Source: Filomicrobium sp. (GTDB lineage Bacteria; Pseudomonadota; Alphaproteobacteria; Rhizobiales; Hyphomicrobiaceae). From it: a stretch of 10,901 bases of DNA. A program made the translations under genes and the position numbers. Under the pieces are notes generated by a model. The model worked only from the letters and a program-made list of their open reading frames with translations, searched no databases and had not been told where the DNA came from. Where the stretch lies: assembly GCA_021775655.1 (NCBI GenBank), contig JAJFHK010000405.1:1-10901 (forward strand). Reading direction: 5' to 3'. Positions 1 through 6,375 of this stretch are shown piece by piece; within the stretch, counting starts at the first letter, position 1; each line of letters starts with the position of its first letter.

Positions 1-1
1 C

Positions 2-1054
2 CAGGCCGGCGTTTCGCGCGGAAAACTCAATGCGTATCTGCGCGACACCGGTCTTTTCTTTCCGGTCGATCCAGGCACCGAAGAAGCGACCATTGGCGGC
101 ATGACTTCGACCCGTGCATCCGGCACGACCGCCGTCCGCTACGGCACGATGCGTGACAACGTCGTCTCCGTGAAGGCAGTGATGGCTGATGGTGCCGTTG
201 TCGATAGCGCCAGCCGGGCCCGAAAAACGTCGGCGGGATACGACTTGACCCGGTTGCTTGTAGGTTCGGAAGGAACTCTCGGCATCATCACCGAAGTCAC
301 CTTGCGTCTGCGTGGCATCCCCGAAAAAGTGATCTCCTCTGTTGCCGCCTTCCCAACCCTGGAAGCCGCGTGCAACACCACAATGGCCGCGATGGCACTC
401 GGGCTTGGCGTTGCCCGCATCGAGCTACTCGATCCGGTCGTGCTGCGTGCAGTTAACGCACATTCGAAACTTACTCTGGAAGAGGTGCCTACCCTCTTCA
501 TTGAATTCCACGGTTCGAACGCCGCCGTCGTGGAAGAGTCCGCCACATTCGCCGAACTAGCACAGGCCGAAGGCGTGCTGTCGGTAAACAGTGCGGCAGA
601 TGAAGCCGAGCGGCGAAAACTTTGGAAAGGTCGTCACGACGCCCTTTGGGCGGTCCGTGAAGCTTGGCCAGGCCGCCGCCCGGTGGTGACTGACGTTTGC
701 GTGCCGGTATCAAGGCTTGCAGAATGCGTTGCAGAAACCCAAAACGACATCCAGGAATGCGGCTTGGTTGCGCCGATCGTGGGCCACGTCGGCGACGGTA
801 ATTTTCACGCTATCGTCATGCATGACTCCGACGATAGCGCCGAGCGCGCGACGATTGAGGCGTTTTCTGCCCGACTTGTCGAACGCGCAATCGCAATGGA
901 TGGAACCTGCACTGGCGAACACGGTATTGGCCAGGGAAAAATGTCCTATTTGCGCTCTGAGCTGGGAGCTGGCGTCGATGTCATGGCCAGCATAAAGAAG
1001 GCCCTCGATCCACTTGGAATCCTCAATCCAGGAAAGATCGTTTACCTGGAATAA
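2..1054 (+). CDS. FAD-linked D-lactate/glycolate dehydrogenase, C-terminal part (5' end outside window)
   Basis: This is a membrane-associated or cytosolic flavoenzyme of the GlcD/Dld (PCMH-type FAD) family, which oxidises D-lactate, glycolate or a related 2-hydroxy acid. The frame is open from base 2, so about 350 C-terminal residues are present; full-length relatives have roughly 450-500. The visible part starts inside the FAD domain (GLFFPVDPG, then GGM-STRASGT-AVRYGTMRDNV) and continues with GSEGTLGIITE, the end of that domain. The C-terminal FAD-oxidase domain has the histidine motif GHVGDGNFH (782-808) and GEHGIGQGK (914-940), and ends in the usual DPLGILNPGKI. The overall pattern resembles cytochrome-type D-lactate dehydrogenase more than GlcD, but the substrate cannot be fixed from sequence. 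The gene ends in TAA, 179 bp before alg44, so it is probably a separate transcription unit with no clear link to polysaccharide synthesis. Confidence 0.9.
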   Translation, partial: QAGVSRGKLNAYLRDTGLFFPVDPGTEEATIGGMTSTRASGTTAVRYGTMRDNVVSVKAVMADGAVVDSASRARKTSAGYDLTRLLVGSEGTLGIITEVTLRLRGIPEKVISSVAAFPTLEAACNTTMAAMALGLGVARIELLDPVVLRAVNAHSKLTLEEVPTLFIEFHGSNAAVVEESATFAELAQAEGVLSVNSAADEAERRKLWKGRHDALWAVREAWPGRRPVVTDVCVPVSRLAECVAETQNDIQECGLVAPIVGHVGDGNFHAIVMHDSDDSAERATIEAFSARLVERAIAMDGTCTGEHGIGQGKMSYLRSELGAGVDVMASIKKALDPLGILNPGKIVYLE

Positions 1055-1233
1055 ACCCTCTCAGTCGCATCGTGATATTTGTGTCTTGGATTGAACCTGA
1101 GCCCAATAATTTATTTACATTCGACTCACATTCATTGGGCTGGGCGAACTCAGCATTAACGACATTCATGCCAGAAATTGGATGTATGCGCCGATCGGCA
1201 GCATTGGGTAAGTAATTAGAGTTGCGTTAAGAA
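1055..1233. other. Intergenic region before alg44, with an inverted repeat
   Basis: This 179-bp AT-richer stretch should carry the promoter of the alg44-alg8-algD group. I cannot point to a convincing -35/-10 pair. A 7-bp inverted repeat, GCCCAAT (1101-1107) and ATTGGGC (1134-1140), encloses an AT-rich loop of 26 nt, with a further CTGAG/CTCAG pair just outside it. It lacks a T-run, so it is not a classical terminator of the upstream gene. It could be an operator or an mRNA leader structure. Confidence 0.4.
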
Positions 1234-2877
1234 ATGGCGGTGACGATCAAACGGGAGCGGCCTGACCAGCGCCGCCACCATCGTCTGTCCGCGCCTCTGT
1301 TCGTGGAGGTGCGCGGTCATCGCGTGCGCGCAGCCGATTGGTCGCTCGGCGGCCTCCGCGTCGAAGATTTCCCAGGCGATCTGCCAACCGTCGGCACGCA
1401 GGTCGACTTGGCGATGACGCTCCCCTTCCAGGGTTTCGATGTCGCATTCAAAGCGACCGCCGAAGTTGCCCGCGTTCACCCCGCACGCGGCATGTTTGCT
1501 GTCCGGTTCATCGAGCTTGGCGAGCGCGAACGTGAGCTGATGGCACACTTTATCGAGGAACTGGTTCGCGGCCACATGGGCGACGCGGCCGACACGATTC
1601 AACGCATCGATGTGCCTGTAACGCCAGCCTCCTTGAAGCCCGACGAGCCATCCACACAGGCAACAGAATCACCCATTGCCGAGCTAGAGAAGCTTCCAAT
1701 AAACCGCTGGCCGATCAAGACCGTTGCCATGAGCGCGTTCTATATCATGCTCGGCTTCGTCATCTTCTCCTATGCGGGCATCCTCACCTACTCGAACTTC
1801 TTCCGAATGGAAGTGCCAACAGCTGTCATCACAGCACCGGTGGAAACCGTCGAAGCGCAAGCTGACGGCCGTGTTGAGTTCGCAGGTCTCAAGCCTGGCG
1901 ATCCCGTCAGGTCGGGAGACGTTCTGCTTAATCTCATTGACGGCAAGCTGGAGCGCGAGATTGAGCTTGCTGACATCGCGGTCAAGGAGCGCAAGGCCAA
2001 GCTCATTTACCTAAAGCATCGCCACGCGGATGAACTGGAACGCGTTAAGGGGTTTGCTGCAATCGAAATGAAGAATGTCGAGCAGACACGTCTTTCACTC
2101 GAGGCCGCCGATGCCAGCCTCAAGGCCGCTCGCGACCAGTTTGCCCGCTTGAAGACGCTCTACAACAAGGGTTTTGCCACACAGTTCCGCCTCGATGAGG
2201 CGCGCGAGAAGATGATAACGCTCGACAAGCAGCTGGCCAGCCGGCGCATCGAGCTGGCAACCCGCGTCGGATTGGCCGAGGACGACCTCGGCAAGCGCCT
2301 TTATACCGGCGATGACCTGATCGGAAAATCGGCGGAACTTGAAGCTGAAGTCCGCCTTGCTGAACATGAAATCGCGCTCACCCAGCAGCGCTATATCGCC
2401 ACCTTGAAATTGCGCGAAAGTCTCGCTGTCAGGTCCCCATTTGATGGAACCATCCTCAAGCTGCCTCGCTTCGATAATGCTTCCGTTCGTCGTGGTGATG
2501 TCATCGCTATTGTTGAGCAGCGCCGCAGACGGCAAGTCACCGCCTTTCTCACTCAGGACGAAGTCTCAAAGGTCGGACTTGGCGACGAAGCGCTTTTATA
2601 TCTTCCGGCCCTCGGCGAAACTCTGACCGGCCGCGTAACTTCCATCGACCGCACCAGCGGCTTCATTCGCGAACAAGAGCAGCGCAAGAATCCTGGTTAT
2701 GCTTGGCGTGGCCCAACCGACCGCTCGGCCCAGGTGTCGATCAGCTTCAATGATCGTGCCGTCCTGCGTGATTACGAACGCTACCGCTCAGGTCTGCCCG
2801 TCACCGTAATTTTCGAACAGCGCACGCAAAGCTCGATCTTCTCTGACCTGGCGACGAAGCTGTCAATCTCGATGTGA
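1234..2877 (+). CDS. alg44: Alg44-like c-di-GMP-responsive co-polymerase (PilZ + TM + HlyD/MFP)
   Basis: This is the inner-membrane partner of Alg8 that activates polymannuronate polymerisation when c-di-GMP is bound. Residues 13-17 (RRHHR) and D35-x-S37-x-x-G40 are the two c-di-GMP-binding signatures of PilZ domains, which spans about residues 10-110. One transmembrane helix lies at about 162-186. The periplasmic part begins with half of a biotinyl-lipoyl-like barrel-sandwich (about 201-236, GLKPGDPVRSGDVLL). A long charged, heptad-like helical region follows (about 238-395), then the second sandwich half (about 396-430, VRSPFDGTILKLPRFDNASVRRGDV) and a beta-barrel tail. At 547 aa it is much longer than Pseudomonas Alg44 (389 aa), and the extra length is mainly the coiled coil. 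The start at 1234 places the PilZ motif properly, although its Shine-Dalgarno is weak. It lies 10 bp before alg8 and is surely co-transcribed with it. Confidence 0.88.
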   Translation: MAVTIKRERPDQRRHHRLSAPLFVEVRGHRVRAADWSLGGLRVEDFPGDLPTVGTQVDLAMTLPFQGFDVAFKATAEVARVHPARGMFAVRFIELGERERELMAHFIEELVRGHMGDAADTIQRIDVPVTPASLKPDEPSTQATESPIAELEKLPINRWPIKTVAMSAFYIMLGFVIFSYAGILTYSNFFRMEVPTAVITAPVETVEAQADGRVEFAGLKPGDPVRSGDVLLNLIDGKLEREIELADIAVKERKAKLIYLKHRHADELERVKGFAAIEMKNVEQTRLSLEAADASLKAARDQFARLKTLYNKGFATQFRLDEAREKMITLDKQLASRRIELATRVGLAEDDLGKRLYTGDDLIGKSAELEAEVRLAEHEIALTQQRYIATLKLRESLAVRSPFDGTILKLPRFDNASVRRGDVIAIVEQRRRRQVTAFLTQDEVSKVGLGDEALLYLPALGETLTGRVTSIDRTSGFIREQEQRKNPGYAWRGPTDRSAQVSISFNDRAVLRDYERYRSGLPVTVIFEQRTQSSIFSDLATKLSISM

Positions 2878-2887
2878 GGGCACCTCC

Positions 2888-4465
2888 ATGACGGTACCCA
2901 CGACCGCATTCCACCGGCCCGCCGACAGGCCGTGGTCGGAAAAGTGGCCGCAGGCGGTCCGCTTCCAGATCCTCGCCTACTTCACCGTTTGCTTCATCGC
3001 AATCCTTACACTGCCGAATTCGATCTTTAACAGCGAGGTCCGCGGCTTCGTTTATGTCATCGGTATTCTCGGCATTTGGCGGTATCTATGGTGGGGCAAC
3101 CATTGGCTGCGTGCGGGTATTTTTGCAAACATCACCTATCCCCGAATGCGCGACCGCGCCGCTGCAGTCTGGCGGTCTGGCTGGCGTCCGCGCCACATCC
3201 ATATCCAGATGACGACCTTCCGCGAGCATCGCGGCATTTCCGAAGCAGTGATCCGCGGACTGGTTCGCGACATCCGGGAATGCGGCGTGCCGGCCACCAT
3301 CTGGCTCGGATCCAGCGAAGCAGAGGACGAGCGCCAGATCGCTGAGCATTTGCAGCTTGTCGGTAGCGACTGCGACATAAACCTTCGCATTATCCGCCAA
3401 AACCAGCCCGGGAAGCGTGTCGCCATTGCGCTGATTCTGCGGGCAATGTCGCGGGCGGGATTGTCCGACGACGACCTCATTATCTTCATGGACGGCGACT
3501 TTGTCATTCATCCGGGCATGATGCGGCGCTGCTTCCCACTATTTGCTCTGGACAAGCAACTGCACGCGCTGACGACCGACGAATACGTCGAGGTGATAGG
3601 GCCGCGCTGGATGCAGACGTGGCTCGACATGCGCTTTTCACAGCGCCGGATGGCCATGCAGAGCCACGCATTGTCGAACCGGGTTTTGACGTTGACGGGC
3701 CGGTTTTCCGTCTTTCGCGCCAAACATGTCATGACCAATGAATTCATTCGGCTGCAGGAGGCCGACTTCATTAATCACTGGCTTTGGGGAAAATTCCGCT
3801 TTTTATCCGGGGACGATAAGTCGACTTGGTACTGCCTCCTACGCCACGGCGTGAAGATGACTTATGTGCCGGATGCCTCCGGTACGACAATCGAAGTGGT
3901 CGAAGGGTCTGGATATCAGCGCATGGTGGAAAACCTGCGCCGCTGGTCGGGCAACATGCTGCGTAACGGCCAGCGTGCCATTGCCCTTGGCCCTCACAGG
4001 ATGCCGTTTTTCATCTGGTGGTGCCTGGTCGATCAGCGTATCGCCATGTGGACCATGCTATTTTCACCTCTGCTTGCAATCGCTGGCACGATTAAGGTCG
4101 GGCTGGCATTCCTGACCTCCTACATCATATTCATCGCAGTGACGCGAATGCTGTTGTCGTTGGTATTGTTCGCCTACGCGCCAAAAGTTGACTTAGGCTA
4201 CATCTGGACACTGTACGCCAACCAGTTGCTCAACGCAGTTGTCAAGGTCTACATGATCTGGCGTTTGGCCAAGCAAAAGTGGGCCAACCGTGGCAATCAG
4301 AAACAGGGTATGGAGGAACTCGGCTGGGTCGCGGTTGCCCGCGAAGGGATGGCGGTTTACCTGACCTATCTGTCTTTTGCCGGCCTATTCCTTATTGTGA
4401 TGATTTACACAAAGTTACTCGAAATGCCCAGCTGGGCATTCTTCGCATCTATTTTTTTTCGGTAG
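2888..4465 (+). CDS. alg8: Alg8-like mannuronan synthase (family 2 glycosyltransferase)
   Basis: This is a polytopic inner-membrane processive glycosyltransferase that polymerises GDP-mannuronate and threads the chain across the membrane. It has 525 aa (Pseudomonas Alg8 is 494). Two N-terminal hydrophobic segments (about 26-46 and 51-71) precede a cytosolic GT-A domain. The metal/nucleotide-binding acidic motif is MDGD (201-204), preceded by DDDLIIF. An acidic GDDKSTW (308-314) sits where the catalytic-base motif is expected, and RRWSGNMLRNG (351-361) corresponds to the Q/RxxRW acceptor-site motif. C-terminal hydrophobic segments lie at about 373-430 and 485-520. The start has a good GAGG Shine-Dalgarno (2876-2879), 8 nt before ATG and overlapping the alg44 stop. 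Activity is expected to depend on c-di-GMP-loaded Alg44. Cellulose- or hyaluronan-synthase-like enzymes are more distant alternatives, but an AlgD homologue next door favours polymannuronate. Confidence 0.88.
   Translation: MTVPTTAFHRPADRPWSEKWPQAVRFQILAYFTVCFIAILTLPNSIFNSEVRGFVYVIGILGIWRYLWWGNHWLRAGIFANITYPRMRDRAAAVWRSGWRPRHIHIQMTTFREHRGISEAVIRGLVRDIRECGVPATIWLGSSEAEDERQIAEHLQLVGSDCDINLRIIRQNQPGKRVAIALILRAMSRAGLSDDDLIIFMDGDFVIHPGMMRRCFPLFALDKQLHALTTDEYVEVIGPRWMQTWLDMRFSQRRMAMQSHALSNRVLTLTGRFSVFRAKHVMTNEFIRLQEADFINHWLWGKFRFLSGDDKSTWYCLLRHGVKMTYVPDASGTTIEVVEGSGYQRMVENLRRWSGNMLRNGQRAIALGPHRMPFFIWWCLVDQRIAMWTMLFSPLLAIAGTIKVGLAFLTSYIIFIAVTRMLLSLVLFAYAPKVDLGYIWTLYANQLLNAVVKVYMIWRLAKQKWANRGNQKQGMEELGWVAVAREGMAVYLTYLSFAGLFLIVMIYTKLLEMPSWAFFASIFFR
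4423..4459 (+). repeat. Perfect 18-bp palindrome and T8 tract at the 3' end of alg8
   Basis: AATGCCCAGCTGGGCATT (4423-4440) is a perfect palindrome. Eleven bases later comes a run of eight T (4452-4459). Both lie inside the last codons of alg8. The gap between hairpin and T-run is too long for a standard intrinsic terminator. Partial attenuation between alg8 and algD or mRNA-end protection is possible, and chance is too. Confidence 0.35.
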
Positions 4466-4612
4466 TCCCATAAAATTGTAAGGACGTGCTTCAGGCTCGT
4501 CCAACCAATCTTTGACACACTGATTTCCACGCAGGGGTGCCTCGAACGAATCCCGGAGAACTGACCATTTTTCAAAGAAGATGGCCAGAACCGGCGCGTG
4601 AGGTGTGGGTGA
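4466..4612. other. alg8-algD intergenic region with a small hairpin
   Basis: This 147-bp gap separates alg8 from algD. It contains the imperfect hairpin GGACG-T-GC / GC-T-CGTCC (4482-4502, loop TTCAG) without a T-run. No convincing promoter was seen. A six-codon open frame (4581-4601) ends just before algD, but nothing supports its translation. algD is probably still read from the alg44 promoter, though a private promoter cannot be excluded. Confidence 0.35.
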
Positions 4613-6103
4613 ATGCCCTGCACAAGTAAAGATCGCGGGAGTCAAAAGAAAAAAATGACTAAAAGTACGAATGCGTTACCCGTGATGGACAGTTCAATGG
4701 AGCGGGGAACTGCTTCGAATGACATTGTCCCTGCTCGCCGCCCCGCACCAGATCGGAATGTTGAAAAACCGGCAATCAGCGTTGTTGGGCTTGGCTACGT
4801 CGGCGCCGTTTCGATGGCCTGCCTGTCGCATCTTGGCTTCCGCATGGTCGGCGTCGACATCGCCGCCAATAAGGTCGACCTGATCAACTCCGGCCGCTCA
4901 CCGATCGTCGAAAACCGACTTGAAGACCTTCTTGGGGAAGGCGTCGAAGGCGGCCTGATTGCCGCGACCGATAACCTCGTTACCGCGGTCCTCCAGACTG
5001 ATGTGACAATGATTTCCGTTGGAACGCCGACCGCCAACGACGGAAGTTGCGATCTCACCTTTGTACGCAAGGCATCGCAAGAAATCGGTCAGGCCATCGC
5101 TATGAAGAGCTCCTACCACGCAGTGGTACTGCGATGCTCGGTGCCGCCTGGAACGACGCTTGACGTAGTCGCTCCTGAAATCGAGAAGGCCTCAGGAAAG
5201 AAGCTGGGCCCGGATTTCGGAGTTTGCTTCAACCCGGAATTCCTCCGCGAAGGTGTGGCTGTCGCCGACTTCTTTGCGCCGCCCAAGACCGTTGTCGGAG
5301 CCAGTGACGATCGGGCGGCTTCAACAGTCTCGGGGATCTATGAAGCCGTTGATAAACGGGTGATTTTCACGTCTATCGCGGCCGCCGAGATGGTCAAGTA
5401 CGTCGACAACGTTTGGCACGCAACCAAGGTTGCGTTTGGTAACGAAGTCGGTCGCATCTGCAAGGCACTCGATATCGACAGCCACGACGTTATGGATATC
5501 TTCGTCCAAGACAAAAAGCTTAATCTGTCGCCCTACTACCTGAAGCCTGGATTCGCATTTGGCGGCTCCTGACTGCCCAAGGAAGTCCGCGCAGTCGGTC
5601 ACCTGGCCGAAGAACTCGACGTTAAAGTTCCGCTGATCGACAGCCTCATGGCATCCAATCGCAGCCACGTGGCTCAAGCCATGAAGTTGCTCGAACCGCA
5701 TTACGGCAAACGTTTTGGATTCCTTGGCCTGACTTTCAAACCGGGCACCGACGACCTTCGCGAAAGCCCGACACTTGACCTAATGGCTGAGCTTCTAGAG
5801 CGCGGTGAAGTGGTTCTGGCTTTCGATCCGAATCTGGCGTTCGGACCCATGCTGGAAAGCCAGATTAGCTACGTCCGCCGCGCAGTCCCGCGTCAGGCCC
5901 GGTTGATGGATGAGCTTGAAACGCTTTCTGTGGCCGATGCGGATGCACTCGTTGCACGAAGCGACGTTATAGTTGTCAGTCACGCGACAGAGGCATTCAG
6001 AGCTGCTCTTGTCCGCATATCACCATCGACTCATGTCGTGGATCTGGCGCGCCTTAACCGGGACATGGCATCGGCCGCGAACTACCACGGAATTGCCTGG
6101 TAG
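4613..6103 (+). CDS. algD: AlgD-like GDP-mannose 6-dehydrogenase with in-frame UGA at the catalytic-cysteine codon
   Basis: The family oxidises GDP-mannose to GDP-mannuronate in a four-electron, NAD-dependent reaction through a covalent thioester, the committed step of alginate synthesis. The frame holds 496 codons with a single interruption, TGA at codon 320 (5570-5572). The N-terminal Rossmann motif is GLGYVGAV (59-66). GTPTANDGSCDL, VVLRCSVPPGTT and FNPEFLREG (206-214, Glu209) follow. MVKYVDN supplies Lys262 and Asn266, and then comes GFAFGGS-[UGA]-LPKEVRAV. Downstream, GLTFKPGTDDLRESP and the C-terminal nucleotide-binding half are intact to TAG. With a constant offset of 52, Glu209, Lys262 and the UGA fall on Glu157, Lys210 and catalytic Cys268 of Pseudomonas AlgD. 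The product is longer than that 436-aa protein because of a hydrophilic N-terminal extension. Start 4613 has AGGTG 7 nt upstream; ATG 4655 and 4697 are alternatives. Without recoding, translation gives an inactive 319-residue fragment. Selenoprotein, recent pseudogene and base-call error all remain possible. Confidence 0.85.
5569..5610 (+). promoter_or_regulatory. Structured segment after the UGA: possible SECIS-like element (weak)
   Basis: Hand folding gives three mutually exclusive hairpins. Fold A is 5577-5582 with 5602-5606 as lower stem, CCG/CGG (5587-5589/5596-5598) as upper stem and loop CGCAGU, 17 nt after the UGA with G as second loop base. Fold B is an 8-bp stem, 5569-5576 with 5591-5598, which includes the UGA itself. 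Fold C is a 6-bp stem, 5595-5600 with 5605-5610, loop ACCU. Bacterial SECIS elements usually have the apical loop about 16-37 nt after UGA with an early G. A fits the spacing and G but has a short upper stem, B is too close, and C lacks the G. Such folds are common in GC-rich coding DNA, so this is weak support. Confidence 0.2.
5570..5572 (+). other. In-frame TGA in place of the catalytic Cys codon (candidate selenocysteine codon)
   Basis: The codons read GGC GGC TCC TGA CTG CCC AAG, against the family motif G-G-S-C-L-P-K. A single base (TGC or TGT to TGA) separates it from Cys. TGA is used as a normal stop by alg44 (2875-2877) and by both complete RTX genes here, so the organism does not simply read UGA as Trp. 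Placement on the one residue where selenium chemistry could replace sulphur is what makes recoding worth testing. Confidence 0.5.
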
Positions 6104-6128
6104 AACTCCGCCGGAGTACGCAAGTAAC

Positions 6129-6165
6129 AAAGCGCAGGCCAAATATTTTGCGCTTTTATTTATTT
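6129..6165 (+). terminator. Intrinsic terminator of the alg44-alg8-algD unit
   Basis: AAAGCGCA (6129-6136) pairs perfectly with TGCGCTTT (6149-6156) around a 12-nt loop. It is followed by a T-rich tail (TTATTTATTTC), 25 bp after the algD stop. Stem, loop and T-rich tail make it the best classical terminator in the window, and it separates the polysaccharide genes from the RTX genes. Confidence 0.75.
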
Positions 6166-6375
6166 CAAATTTTATGGTTTGTGAATATTGAAATTAACCA
6201 AATTAAATTTAATTAAAATTGCGAATAAATTGTCAATGTCGTCAAACGATTTATTTCAATATCGTCTATATATTCGTCAATGATAGAAACGGGTTCTGCG
6301 CAATTCGCGCGGCCTCGTTGTCGCAAATAATGGCTCGAAAAGAGCTGAGTGGCGTCAGGCAGAGAGAGTTTGAAA
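6166..6375 (+). promoter_or_regulatory. AT-rich island upstream of RTX1
   Basis: This strongly AT-rich non-coding stretch contains a perfect 14-bp palindrome, AATTAAATTTAATT (6201-6214), and short near-repeats around GTCAATG (in 6230-6285). It almost certainly holds the RTX1 promoter, but several AT-rich hexamers compete and I do not name one. Long A/T-rich tracts like these are typical targets of rhizobial Ros/MucR-type or H-NS-like regulators; that link is inference. Confidence 0.45.

Noticed and set aside
4423..4459. Intrinsic terminator between alg8 and algD
   Set aside because: The palindrome is followed by 11 unrelated bases before the T8 tract, and both lie inside the alg8 coding region, so it does not have the form of a standard terminator. 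Listed only as a repeat.
4581..4601. Six-codon leader peptide before algD
   Set aside because: It is too short to distinguish from chance, has no regulatory codon run, and has no alternative hairpins that its translation would control.
5570..5572. UGA read as tryptophan (alternative genetic code)
   Set aside because: TGA is the terminator of alg44 and of both complete RTX genes here, and Trp could not serve as the nucleophile.
5648..6103. Separate 151-codon gene starting at ATG 5648 after the algD stop
   Set aside because: It is in the same frame as algD and encodes only the C-terminal half of the dehydrogenase. It has no convincing ribosome binding site and skips the first conserved residues (LPKEVRAV) after the UGA.
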